A stretch of DNA of 64,000 nt, taken from contig NC_056000.1 of NCBI RefSeq assembly GCF_018446385.1, positions 48,826,722-48,890,721 on the forward strand, read 5' to 3'. Under the pieces are notes generated by a model. That model was not told the DNA's origin. It did no database searches and saw nothing but the letters and a program-made list of their open reading frames with translations. Origin of the DNA: Zingiber officinale. Taxonomy: Eukaryota; Streptophyta; Magnoliopsida; Zingiberales; Zingiberaceae. Position numbers and translations under genes: made by a program. This document shows, in pieces, positions 1 through 11,107 of the stretch (position 1 is its first letter; each line of letters starts with the position of its first letter).

Positions 1-99
1 CACTTAGGCACATTTAATACTATCCTCCCCATCGGAGTCACTGCTATTATTTGTGTCACCGAAGAAAAATCAACTATTAATTTATCATAAAGCTAGGTA

Positions 100-610
100 A
101 AATCTCCTCTCACAAATATTTGAATTTGTATACGTCCACACTATCATGGTATACAAAATTCATGGTGTTTGAGGTAATTTTATTTGTCATAAAGTTAGGT
201 TGACAAAATAAAATTAATGGGTAAAACCTCCTCTTACAAATGATTGAATTTGTATACGTCCACACTATCATGGCATACAAAATTTATGGTGTTTGAGGTA
301 ATTATAAGTTGACAAGATAATTAATGGGTAAGACCCTCCTCTTACAAATATTTGAATTTGTATACGTCCATACTATCGTGGCATACAAAATTCACGGTGT
401 TTGAGGTGTTGGTGAATTTAAATGATATTATTTTGAGGAATCTATATTATTTTAAATTCTAAAATTTTGACCAAATATTTGATCGAAGACAGACCAACTA
501 TTAATTTTATTTGTCATAAAGTTAGGATGACAAGACAATAAAATTAATGATTGAATTTGTATATGTTTACACTATCGTAGTATACAAAATTCGCGGTGTT
601 TGAGGTGTTG
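100..610. repeat. Degenerate tandem repeat with internal hairpins
   Basis: Four diverged copies begin near 122, 246, 354 and 553. Each contains gaatttgtatac, a spacer of about 16 bases, and (g/c)atacaaaattc or a close variant. The two arms are nearly complementary, so each copy could form a hairpin. Copies are separated by sequence such as cataaagttaggttgacaa, also repeated. The spacing is about 110-125 bases for the first three and about 200 for the last, which has extra sequence. No coding potential is seen from 1 to 650. The origin is unknown; it could be the untranslated leader of the adjoining copia element. Confidence 0.6.
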
Positions 611-789
611 GTCTTGACCAAATATTTTGTGATTCTTTGGATTTCAAATGGTTTTCAATTCCCTAGCTGTTATACTAGAAAATAGACTTACTTGTCCCAA
701 TTATAATGATTGGAAACAAAACTTGGACACTAAGGTGGGTTGTCTTCTCAAAAATGAGAACAATAAAGGTGTATCTTATTAGTTGTTGA

Positions 790-1460
790 AACATATTTAG
801 TGGTGTTATCTACCAGTACCTGGTGTGTAGATACGAGAACCACTGATCATGTCTGCAAATCATTGCAGGGGTTCTAGAAAGTCCGACAACTACATGAAGT
901 AGAAATCACTGTTTACATGGGCAATGCTATGAAAGTGGTGGTTGTTGCAGTGAGAGATGTTTATTTATCCTTTGATAGGAATAAAACATTGATTTTAAGA
1001 AATTGCCTTTATGTACCAAGTTTTAGAAAAAAATTGATTTCAGTTTCTAAACTATTTGAGGATGGATATTATGTTTCTTTTGATGACAAAGTGGTTGTCA
1101 AGAAAAATAGAGTGGTTATCTATTCTGGTACATTAGTTGGCAATTTGTATACTCTAAATCCAATAACTCTTACGATGCAACAAATGGAAATTAATAACAC
1201 ATCTTCTAATTCAAATAAGAGAAAGCAACTTTCGGAAATGAACCAAACATATCTTTGGCATCTAAGGCTAGGTCATGTTAACTTGAGTAGGATTCAAAGG
1301 TTAAAAGCCGATGGACTTTTAGGTTCATTGGTGGTGGAAAACTTTCCAACCTGCGAGTCTTGCTTAGAAGGAAAAATGACCAAGAGACCTTTTAAGGCTA
1401 GGAGTATAGAGCCAAAGATGTGTTGGAATTGGTTCATTCTGATTTGTGTGGACCTATGAC
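790..1460 (+). pseudogene. Copia protease and GAG-pre-integrase remnant (family A)
   Basis: From about 820 the frame reads like the copia aspartic protease, with a DTRTTDH stretch where the family usually has D(S/T)GATDH, so the active-site glycine is lost. An open stretch from 917 to 1459 continues through the protease C-terminal half (LYVPSFRKKLISVSKL) into the GAG-pre-integrase zinc region (HLRLGH, then CESCLEGK). The frame breaks near 1435, where the integrase continues in another frame. A non-functional relic of a polyprotein; it would have processed Gag-Pol. Confidence 0.8.
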
Positions 1461-1960
1461 TATCCAGACAAGAGGTAGTTTCAAATATTTCATCTCTTTT
1501 ATAGATGACTATTCGAGATATGGGTACATTTACTTGATGCGCCGCAAGTCTGAGTGCTTTGATAAGTTCAAAAAGTACAAGGCTGATGTGGAGAAACGTC
1601 ATGGTAAAAGTATCAAGACACTACGGTATGAACGTAGTGGCGAGTACCGCTTAGGAGAGTTTAAGAGTTACTTATCAGAAGTCGGGATTCAATCCCAACT
1701 ATCTGCACCTGGTACACCCCAACAGAATGGTGTGGCAGAATGAAGGTATAGGACTCTTATGGAAATGGTTAGATTGATAATGAGTTATTCAGAATTACCA
1801 AATTCATTTTCGGGATATACTCTGGAAACGACAATGAACATAGTACCTTCTAAAGTTAGAACCCTCTACTCCCATAGAATTGTAGAATAGGCGTAAATCT
1901 AATCTGAAGCATATTCAGATTTGGGGTAGTCCGGCAATGTGTTGAAGGGAGACACTGATA
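1420..1960 (+). pseudogene. Copia integrase core remnant (family A)
   Basis: The frame from 1420 shows the integrase catalytic core: the SDLCGPM motif with the first Asp, FIDDYSRY, and APGTPQQNGVAE with the catalytic Glu. A TGA at 1741-1743 directly follows GVAE, where the family normally has Arg, so the frame ends there. Downstream to about 1960 the similarity decays, with several stops. Integrase would insert the element cDNA; this copy cannot. Confidence 0.8.
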
Positions 1961-1982
1961 AGTTGGACAGGAGTTCACTTGT

Positions 1983-3110
1983 TTGTGGGTTATCCTAGAG
2001 AAACGAAAGAAGGTTTATAGTCCTAAAAATCATAAGGTCATTGTTAGCACCAGTGCTCGATTTTTAGAAGAGGACTATGTAATGAATCACAAGCCCATGA
2101 GAAAAATTACTCTTAAGAAAATTAGAGAAGACACGTCTAAACTAGTACCAACTATACAGATACCACAAGAAACTGTAACACGTGTCACAAATGATGCACA
2201 ATTACAAACAGTGTCATGTCGTAATGGGAGGGTTGTTCGGCAACCTGGTAGATTCATATTTTTGGGAGAGTCTTGGACTTGATCCCTGGTGAACATAAAC
2301 CTGATTCCTGTACATATGATGAAGCACTCCAAGATAAAGATGCAGTATCATGGCAAAGTGCAATGAACTCTGAAATAGAATCTATGTATTCTAATAAGGT
2401 ATGAGAGCTTGTAGAACCATCAAATGGTGTAAAATCCATTGGGTGTAAATAAGTCTACAAAAGAAAAAGAGGGGCAGACAGGAAGGTGGAAACTTTCAAA
2501 GCAAGGCTTGTTGCAAAAGGATATACTCAGAAAGAGAGAATCGATTATGAGGAAACCTTTTCGTCGATAGCTATGCTTAAGTCAATCCGGATACTTTTAT
2601 CTATTGTTGCTCATATGAATTATGAGGTTTGGCAAATGGATGTCAAGACAGCTTTCCTTAATGGAAGTCTTGAAGAAACTTCCATATGAAGCAACCAGAG
2701 GAGTTTATTGCAAAGGGTAAAGAGCATCTTGTATGAAAGCTTAATCAGTCTATTTATAGACTGAAGCAAGCTTCAAGATCTTGGAATATCCGGTTTAATG
2801 AAGTAATCCAGTCTTATGGATTTATTCAGTGATCGGATGAGTCTTGTGTATATAAGAAGTATGACGGAAACGTAGTGGTATTTCTTGTACTATACGTAGA
2901 TGACATTTTGATAGTTGACAACAATATCAAAGTGCTGTCAGAAGTAAGTGTATGATTGTCCAAGCAATTCGATATGAAGGACTTGGGAGAATGCGGACAT
3001 ATTCTTGGGATTAAAGAAATAAGGGATCGCAAGAAAAGAATATTATGGTTATCCCAAGCTTCATATATCGATACTATCCTAGCTCGTTTTAGCATGCAAA
3101 ACTCCAAGAA
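1983..3110 (+). pseudogene. Copia reverse transcriptase remnant (family A)
   Basis: After a linker (1983-2282) the RT domain begins near 2486 ([19 protein letters not shown], then [11 protein letters not shown]). It is broken by frameshift near 2685 and resumes to the catalytic LYVDDILI box at about 2885-2915. A further open stretch from 2956 (SKQFDMKDLGE) carries the RT C-terminal part. At least two frame changes and several stops make it non-functional. Confidence 0.85.
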
Positions 3111-3870
3111 AATTTTTCTACCTTTTCGGCATGGAGTACCCTTATCTAAAGAGATGTCTCCTAAGACATCAAAAGAGATAGAGGAAATGAAGACAGTTCC
3201 TTATGTTGTAGGAAGCCTAATGTATGCGATGCTATGTACGAGACCGGATATTTGTTTTGTCGTGGGCATGGTTAGCAGATATCAAAGTAACCCAAGACAA
3301 GGACATTGGACTGTCATAAAGTATATATTAAAGTACCTGAGAAGGACTAGAGATTATATGCTGGTTTACCAAGCAGATAACTTGCTCCCTATGGGTTACA
3401 CGGATTCGGATTCCCAATCAGATAGGGACAATAGTAAGTCAACCTCGGGGGTTTGTGTTTACTTTAGGAAGTGGAGTCATAACAATGGAGGAGTGTTAAG
3501 CAGAAATGCATTTCAGACTCCTCCATAGAAGCTGAGCATGTGGCATCCTCTGAGGCAGGCATAGAAGCTGTATGACTCAAAAACTTCATGATGGACTTAG
3601 ATGTGATTCCTGGTTTGTCCAAAATTATTACAATGTATTGTGATAATAAGTGGTGCAGTAGCAAACTCAAAGGAACCACGAGCCCATAAGGCAAGTAAAC
3701 ACATAGAGCGCAAGTACCACCCAATACGAGACATCATATAGTGAGAAGAAGTTGTTGTCACCTAGATTGCATCAGCAGATAACCTGGATATTTTCACTAA
3801 GGCCCTTAAGGCAAGAGCTTTTAATGGCATGTTGAGGAGATGGAAATCAGATGTATGACAACATAGTCTT
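3110..3870 (+). pseudogene. Copia RNase H and pol C-terminus remnant (family A)
   Basis: Follows the RT in frame to about 3528 with the YVVGSLMYAMLCTRPDI stretch typical of the RT/RNase H junction, then a YTDSDSQSD RNase H start. Another frame resumes past 3530 (SIEAEH, then NPRAHKASKHI near 3680) and ends with the polyprotein tail IFTKAL near 3795. The polyprotein end lies just before the 3' LTR, as expected for copia. Confidence 0.75.
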
Positions 3871-3888
3871 TTAGTATAAATAGGAGAT

Positions 3889-6293
3889 TATTAGCATGTA
3901 TACTAAAAGTCTAGCTTTTGTATAAACATTTATAAGAATCACATTAGTCAAATGTCTACATTTTTACTAAGTGTAGTTGTCCATTTAATTTATATTAAAA
4001 ATAACATGGTGTGAGGAGACACACAGAAGATCATGTTATCAGTTTCTTATAAATTATAAATAGTTGGTCACAACCAAGATGGAATGGGACAAACCATTGG
4101 AGTTGTTGTAGTATAATTTGATATTAGTTTATCTTGACTATAAAATTATACTGGTACACTATGAGTGTATTGAGCAGGACCATTTTAGGTAGTTTCTTTT
4201 ATATTGACAACATAAAAGAATAAAATCTCTATTATTATGGAAGTGCGTACTCTTAATCATGATATAATAACAAGCACGTATACTTAATATTTATTTCTTT
4301 AATTTATCAAAGGGTGTGATTTAACTCGTTAAATCAATAGGCCCGATAAGTTGAGAAATGATATTATTTATATAGTGTGTTGTTGATTATAGAATGAAAC
4401 TGTGTCCTAGTAATCTAGGTTGATGATGTCCCCTTGAGAAGCTCATAAGGGTTGTCATGTAAACCCTGCAGGTGGACTTAGTCCGACATGACGATAAGGT
4501 TGAGTGGTACTACTCTTGAAACTATATATTAATTAAGTGAGTTGTCAATAACTCATTTAATTAGTGAGTATTCAATATCTTAAACACAGGAAGACTAACA
4601 CACTCATGATAAGAAGGAGCCCATATTGTAATATGGGATTGGTGCGGTAGTGCAATAATAACTCTTTAGTGGAATGAGATATTATTGATGAACTTGAGTT
4701 GGTGTTCGGGGCGAACACGGGAAGCTCAAGCTCATCTGGAGATCAAACCAATTCCTCCTCTAGGTCCCTATTGTAGCCTCTTATATAAAGTCTTATATCC
4801 ACCCAAAAGCCTAGCTTCTTAAGGCCCAAGCTAGGGTTGGCCAAGCCTTGCTTGGAGACTAAGCAAGGGGCCGGCCAAGCTAAGCTTGGAGCCCAAGCTA
4901 GGGCCGGCCAAGTCTTGCTTGGTGCCCAAGCAAGGGGACGACCACACACAAGAAGAAAAGGAAGTTTTATTTTTTGTAAAATCTTTCCTTTTATAGAGAT
5001 CCATAAAAAGAATTTAAAAAGATGATTCTAATATAAAATCTTCCTTTTTTAGATTGGTCACAAAAAGAAATAAAAGGAGTTTTTATTTTATTAAAAATTT
5101 TCCTTTTATGATAGTTTTAAAAGAGAGTTTTAAATTTTAAAATATTTCCTTTTATAACTTTCTACAAATGAATAAAAGAGAGATTTGAAATCTTTCCTTA
5201 TTTGCAGTTATCTATAATGTGAAAGAAAGATTTTAATTTTTGTTATAAAACTTTCCTTTTTGTAACCATATTTTATTTTAAATCTTTTCTTTTATATATA
5301 TCCATAAAAGGATTTAAAAGAGACAGAGATTTTAATTTATAAAACATTCCTTTTATAACTATCCATAAAAGGGATTTTAAAAGAGAGATTTTAATTTTAT
5401 TTAAAATCTTTACTTGCTTGGAGCACAAGCTTGTGGTCGGCCATGTTATGGGAGAAAAGGATGTTTTATTTTTTATTATAAAACTTTCCTTTTTTAACAA
5501 GACCAAGGAATATAAAAGAGAAGAAGGGGATGTCTCACCATAGAGCACATCTTCTATTCCTCTCTATTTTTTCCTTGGTAGCCGACCCTTGTTCTTTCTC
5601 TTCTCTCCTTTTGTTTTCTCTCTTGGTGGTCGGATCTTGGAAGCCTTGGAAGAAGTTTGAGTGGATTTCATCTTGGAAGATCGTCGCCCACACGACGTCC
5701 AAGAGAAGGAGAGGAATACAATAGAAGATCAAGAGGTCTATAAGCTATAAAAGGTATAATTAGTTATTAGTTTCTACATCATAACTAGTTCATCTTTTAT
5801 ATAGATTTTGAAAAACCAAACACAAGAGATTATCTGTTTTAAGTTTTCGTTTTTGTTATCGATTTTATTTTTTGATTTCATGTTTCGATAATGTATTTCT
5901 ATTGAGGTCTCTATAGTTAAACCTAGTTTACTGTAAGAAGTTAAATATTCGATTTCTTTGTGAGGCTTTGTCTAGAAAGTGGTGGATGATCCTATACCCA
6001 AGAAGACCTAGTGTCTCGCCATGTTTAACCTGGAAGCCGATATTTGAAATAGATATTTGATAACTTCTGTAATATGGTTTAACTTAGGAAGATCACATCG
6101 ATTGAACTTGGAATAAGAATGTTAAGTTTCGTTCCCAATTTAAGTTTAACTTCTAAAGGAAAATTTGGATTAATAATATTAAGTATCGTTTGCAATTCAA
6201 ATATAACTTTAGTAAAACACATGGGTACCTAGGATAGTTCTATACTTATACAAATTTTTGTACAGGGAAACTAGGACGGCACTCCGAGTAGCA
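3889..6293 (+). repeat. 3' LTR of copia family A (copy A1)
   Basis: Begins tattag (family consensus tgttag) directly after a purine-rich stretch (taggagat) and aligns along its length with the solo LTR at 18923-21503. It ends ccgagtagca, lacking the final accaaca. It contains GGCCGGCC-type palindromes and repeats of caagctt around 4830-4930, repeated AT-rich blocks at 4970-5500, and a TATAAAAG box at 5511-5518. Small open frames inside it are not genes. Confidence 0.85.
5511..5518 (+). promoter_or_regulatory. Putative TATA box of LTR A1
   Basis: The sequence tataaaag is at the same place in the solo LTR of the family (20420-20427), preceded in both by gccaaggaa or accaaggaa. Conservation between copies supports a promoter role. 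Confidence 0.55.
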
Positions 6294-7400
6294 CTTTTTA
6301 ATAGTTCTATGCTTGTATAAATTTTTAAATAATCAATTAATTAAAAATTATTTTAACTTAATTAAAAAACTTTTTACAACTTAAAAACATTTTAATCACT
6401 TAATTAAAAATTTTTTTAACTTAATTAAAAACTTTTTAATCAATTAATTAAAAATTATTTTAACTCAATTAAACAAATTTTTAAAACTTAAAAACTTTTT
6501 AATCAATTAATTAAAAATTAATTTTAAACTTAATTAAAAATTATTTTAACTTAATTAAAATCTTTTTAATCAATTAATTAAAAATTATTTTAACTTAATT
6601 AAAAAACTTTTCAAAACTTAAAAACTTTTTAATCAAGAAATAAAAAATTATTTTAACTTAATTAAAAACTTTTTAATCAATTAATTAAAAATTATTTTAA
6701 CTTAATTAAAAAACTTTTTAAACTTAAAAGCTTTTTAAAAATTTAATTAAAAATTATTTTAAATTAATTAAAAACTTTTAAAACTTAAATTTTTTTTTAA
6801 AATATAATTAAAAATTATTTTAACTTAATTAAAAAAACTTTTTAAAATTTATTTATTTATTTAAATTTAATTAAAAATTATTTTAACTTAGTTAATTAAA
6901 ATTTATTTTAACTTATTAAAAATTAATTATTTTTAAAAACTTAATTAAAATTATTTTTAAAACTTAATTAAAATTATTTTAAAAAATTTAATTAAAATTA
7001 TTTTAAAACATATTTTTAAAAAAACTTAATTAAAATTATTTTAAAACTTAGTTAAAATTATTTTAAAACTTAACTTAAAACTTAATTAAAATTATTTTAA
7101 AACTTAATTATTTTAAAAATTAATTTAAAACTTAATTAAAATTATTTTAAAACTTATTTTAAAACTTATTTTAAAACTTAATTTATATCTTAATTAAAAT
7201 TATTTTAAAACTTAATTAAAATCTTAATTAAAATTAGTTTAAAACTTAATTAAAAAAATTTAATTAAAATTATTAAAAACATAAATTATTTTAAAACTTA
7301 ATTAAATAAACTAAATTAATTAATTAACCCTAATCATTAACTAGTTTAACTTAATTAAATTAACTTAATACACTTAATTAATTATTAATAAATCTCAACT
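6294..7400. repeat. AT-rich low-complexity repeat
   Basis: About 1.1 kb built from variations of ttaattaaaaattattttaactt, with no coding potential. It begins right after a 26-base echo of the LTR A end (atagttctatgcttgtataaattttt near 6301), suggesting local duplication or slippage at the LTR boundary. Confidence 0.75.
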
Positions 7401-8790
7401 TGAAATCTTAGCTTTAATCAACAAATAAATGTTACCATTATATCAACTTAATTAATAATCTATTTAACTTACACTAATCAAAGTCTAACTAAAATTTAAT
7501 TTAAATTTCAACAAACTCAAAATCAATAAAGTCATCTCACACAATTATAGGATTACTATACTTGAAAATTTAGAATGGGTGAGATTCTAAGAAAATTAAA
7601 ATTTAAATCATTTTTAAATTATTTTGAAAATTTATAAATATATTTTCTTAAGAAATACTTTTCAAATCTTGATTGATGATTGATTGAGTGTATTATATAT
7701 AAATTATTCTTATTCACCACCTAAGTCTTTAAGTCAACCATGACCCTTAGACACGTCTAGGAATATCTTCCTTATGTGTAACAAGGATATCTAAAGAGGG
7801 TGTCTGGTTAAAGGGGAGAGACTCTACTAAAGGACATATTTTTTAAAAAATATATCTTCAAAGAGGGTTTGAAAAGTTTTGAGTTTAAACATTTTTTTTT
7901 TAAAAAAATCTGAATTACTTTGGAAATTATTTTGAACTTTTAATCACTTGATAACTAATTTTGAAAGCAACTTATTTTTTTGCAAAAATATCTTAAGTCT
8001 TGAATATTTTTAAAATTGGCTTGAAAATATTTTTAAAAAATGGCTTACAAAAGTTTATCCTTTATATGTAGCTCAAATATTATCCTTTCAATATAACTCA
8101 CAATTATATTCTCCAAACATATAGGTTTTGAAATTTTTTTGAAAAATCATAGTTTAAAAAATTATTACTTTGGAAAATTCCTTGAAAATAAAATTTTACT
8201 TAGAGGGTTCCTTGTAAATTACTTGAAAATAGTCTTTGAACTTAGCTTCGAAATACTCTTTGAAAAGAATGCTTGATAAAAACTCTTTACAAATATTTTT
8301 GAAAAATATTTTTTGAAATATTTTTCAAAACAAATTCTAAGAAATTTTGCAAGCATTAAGTCTTCTATATCATGGTTTTGCAAAAATACTTTAAGTCTTG
8401 AAATACTTTTTGAAACATATTCTTGAGAGATTTTACTTAGTGCATTCTTCAAAATTATTTTGAAAAAAAATATTGCAAATTTGCTCAATTTTTTCATGGA
8501 TTGAGGCTTTTTCAAAATCTCTATGAGTCATTTTTGAAAACTCTATTATACATCTTATTATTATATTTCAAACGGGTGAGAGAATACCTTAGGCATATCT
8601 TGAAATTATTTAAAAGTATTCCATCATTGTTGGTGCAAAACTTAGGAATCCTTAGCACTTAAAGTCATTTATAAAGGGTTCTTTTTGTTGTATGACAAAA
8701 GGGGGAGAAGAAGGGTTTAAGTTAGAAATCTAAATCTTTTTAAATTGACCTAACTTAAACATATTTGTCAAACATCAAAAAGGGAGAGAT
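7401..8790 (+). other. Non-coding 3' region of copia element C
   Basis: AT-rich sequence with no gene. The last part contains two purine tracts, aaaagggggagaagaaggg near 8696 and aaaaagggagagat at 8777-8790, the second directly before an LTR start. This is the layout of the 3' untranslated part of plant copia elements. The pol of this element is not in the window. Confidence 0.55.
8777..8790 (+). promoter_or_regulatory. Polypurine tract of copia element C
   Basis: The tract aaaaagggagagat abuts the TGTTGG start of the LTR at 8791. It would prime plus-strand DNA synthesis. The same tract precedes LTRs of families B and D here. Confidence 0.7.
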
Positions 8791-8957
8791 TGTTGGTGCA
8801 ATCGACCTCCAAGGTTTTAATGTCAGACAAATATGTTTAAGTATGGAACTTGATCAAGGAAAATCCTAGTTGTAGGTTAGGCAAGGGGAAAAATCTTGGT
8901 ATATCGTGGAAGTCAGGTGGATAGGTCTGGAGGACTTGATCCCTGGGTAGCCGAATA

Positions 8958-9172
8958 CTGAGTCTTGGTGAGTGAAGCCAAGTGGAGAAAATCCTAGGGG
9001 GTGGTAACCTTAGGTCCTGGTGAGTGAAGTCAGGTTGAGAAAACCCTAGGAGGTGATAACCTTAGGTCCTGGTGAGTGAAGCCAGGTTGAGAAAACCCTA
9101 GGGGGTGGTAACCTTAGGTCCTGGTGAGTGAAGCCAGGTTGGGAAAACCCTAGGGGTGGTAACCTTAGGTAA
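8958..9172 (+). repeat. 52-bp tandem repeat, four copies
   Basis: The unit runs ggtcctggtgagtgaagc, then caggttgagaaaacccta and ggnggtggtaacctta. The copies differ by a few bases and the first and last are less regular. It lies in the U3 part of LTR C. Confidence 0.8.
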
Positions 9173-9219
9173 CGAGAAGTCTTGGAGGAGTGAACTCCAA
9201 GCAAGGTTGTTCAGATGGT

Positions 9220-10108
9220 TTCCGGTCGACCACGCGCGATCGACCGAACCAGTGAATCTCGGTAAATCTATGTTTAGGTTTACCATTGTATTCTGTATTA
9301 CTATTATTGTTGTTGTCTAATGTAGTATTGCAGGAAAAGTCTTAGTGGATCGGGCGATCAGACACTAAGCAGGAAAAGTCCAAACTTGTCTGGAGGACCA
9401 TGTTTGGCAGGTAAGTTGAGGTAAACAACTGGAGGAGTGACAGTGAGGTCGGGTTCTTGAAAGGAACAACCTTAGGTCGCTGATCCAACTGAAGAAATCG
9501 GGGAGGTTTCCAAGTTGAGATCAAGACAGTTTTACTGTCTTTTATATTACTCATGCATTTTATATTACTGTGATAATCTCGATTTTGTAGGGTGTTTTGC
9601 TTAACACTGTTTTGTAGGTTATGTCCAATCGGTCGACCGAACCTCTTGATCGGTCAACCGAACTAGGCAAGTTCAGTTCAGTATTTAGATCAAACCTAAA
9701 CAGAGTTCGAGCCTGATCAAAGCTTGATCGGTAAACCGAACAGTAAGATTGGTCGACCGAACCTTGATGACTCAACTCGGCCAGTTCATCAGCACCAGTT
9801 AGCAGAAAAGGAAAAGAAGTCGATCGGTCGACCGAACCCAGGGATCGGTCGACCGAACCCAGGGATCGGTCGACCGAACCCAGGGATCGGTCGACCGATC
9901 CAATCAACATTATATTAAAGCTACATTAATTGAAGATCTCAGCAGATTTCAACGAACAAGGAAAAAGCTTGTTCGGTCGACCGAAATATGGGATCGATCG
10001 ACCGAACCATTAAAGATCAGTTAATGTCAGAGATCGAGCCAACGTCAGACTCTAGCTAGGAAAGGATGGGAGCTGGTTCGGTCGACCAAATAGATGGATC
10101 GGTCGACC
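9220..10108. repeat. Array of GGTCGACC palindromes in LTR C
   Basis: About 13 occurrences of cggtcgaccg or one-base variants. Four lie in perfect 20-base tandem units (ggatcggtcgaccgaaccca) at about 9820-9900; the rest are spaced 20-200 bases. The motif reads the same on both strands. The last copy is 17 bases upstream of the TATA box. Confidence 0.85.
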
Positions 10109-10124
10109 TAACCTCCATTACACC

Positions 10125-10132
10125 TATAAAAT
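10125..10132 (+). promoter_or_regulatory. Putative TATA box of LTR C
   Basis: tataaaat is in a GC-balanced context (cacctataaaatgagg) downstream of the palindrome array, as expected for the U3/R promoter of the LTR. Confidence 0.6.
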
Positions 10133-10573
10133 GAGGCTCGAAGTTTGAGGCCAGGATAATATTCTGATCGATTCAAGTTCTCTTCTGCAAGCTTCTCGTG
10201 CTACAAGTCTTTATCAACCCTGCAAGCTACTCCGTCCTACCGAGCTTCGACATTTAATTATTACTGTTGGTATATTTCATTTATATTGCACTTAATTTTT
10301 ATATAAGATAGTAGAAGTGTTACTATCTTACATTCTTGTACTTGTACGATTCACTCCTTTCCGAAGATTTCAAAAAGAAGGATTATAATGTTTGCCCATC
10401 GGTGCGGTCAAGGACCGCGGGCCTTCGAGTAGGAGTCGAGCTAGGCTCCGAACGAAGTAAAAGAACTTGTCTATTCGTTTAATTTCCGCTGCTTAATTTT
10501 AAAAAAAAAATAAAGAAAAGTTTTAAGAAAGCGATATTCACCCCCCCCTTTATCGCACGTTTTCGATCTATCA

Positions 10574-11086
10574 GTTCATCTTTTGTATAGGTTTTGAAAA
10601 ACCAAACACAAGAGATTATCTGTTTTAAGTTATCATTTTTATTATCGATTTTATTTTTCAATTTCATGTTTCGATAATGTGTTTCTATTGAGGTCTCTAT
10701 AGTTAAACCTAGTTTACTGTAAGAAGTTAAATATTCTATTTCTTTGTGAGGGTTTGTCTAGGAAGTGGTGGATGATCCTATACCCAAGAAGGCCTAGTGT
10801 CTCGCCATGTTTAACCTGGAAGCCGATCTTTGAAATAGATATTTGATAACTTCTGTAATATGGTTTAACTTAGGAAGATCACATCGGTTGAACTTGGAAT
10901 AAGAATGTTAAGTTTCGTTCCCAATTTAAGTTTAACTTCTAAAGAGAAATTTGGATTAATAATGTTGAGCATTGTTTGCAATCTAAATTTAACTTTAGTA
11001 AAGCACATGGGTAGCTAGGATAGTTCTATACTTGTACAAATTTTTGTACAGGGGAACTAGGACGATATTCCGAGTGGCAACCAACA
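10574..11086 (+). repeat. LTR fragment of copia family A (copy A2)
   Basis: Matches the last 500 bases of LTR A1 (5788-6293) and of the solo LTR at 21000-21503, ending gagtggcaaccaaca, the true family end. Its 5' part is missing and is replaced by LTR C, so an A element was cut or rearranged here. Confidence 0.8.
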
Positions 11087-11107
11087 CATACTTGTATGAT
11101 TGATATT

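Larger units (their letters stand above)
645..6293 (+). mobile_element. Degraded Ty1/copia retrotransposon, family A (gag scrap, pol remnants, 3' LTR)
   Basis: Copia order is visible on the + strand: a gag N-terminal scrap (about 645-750), protease, GAG-pre-integrase, integrase core, reverse transcriptase, RNase H, then a 3' LTR starting at 3889. No 5' LTR is seen in the window. The coding part has several stops and frameshifts and most of gag is missing, so the copy is dead. The LTR family is confirmed by a complete solo copy at 18923-21503 and a fragment at 10574-11086. Confidence 0.85.
8791..10573 (+). repeat. 3' LTR of copia element C
   Basis: Starts TGTTGGTGCAATCG right after a polypurine tract. 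It contains four 52-bp tandem repeats (8958-9172), about 13 copies of a GGTCGACC-centred motif (9220-10108), a TATA box at 10125-10132, and a C-run near 10540 typical of the end of this LTR type. The 3' boundary is put at the ...tctatca before family A sequence resumes at 10574. No second LTR of this family is in the window. Confidence 0.75.

Noticed and set aside
8219-8515. 98-codon Lys/Phe-rich frame
   Set aside because: Low-complexity AT-rich sequence in the 3' non-coding part of copia C; no domain.
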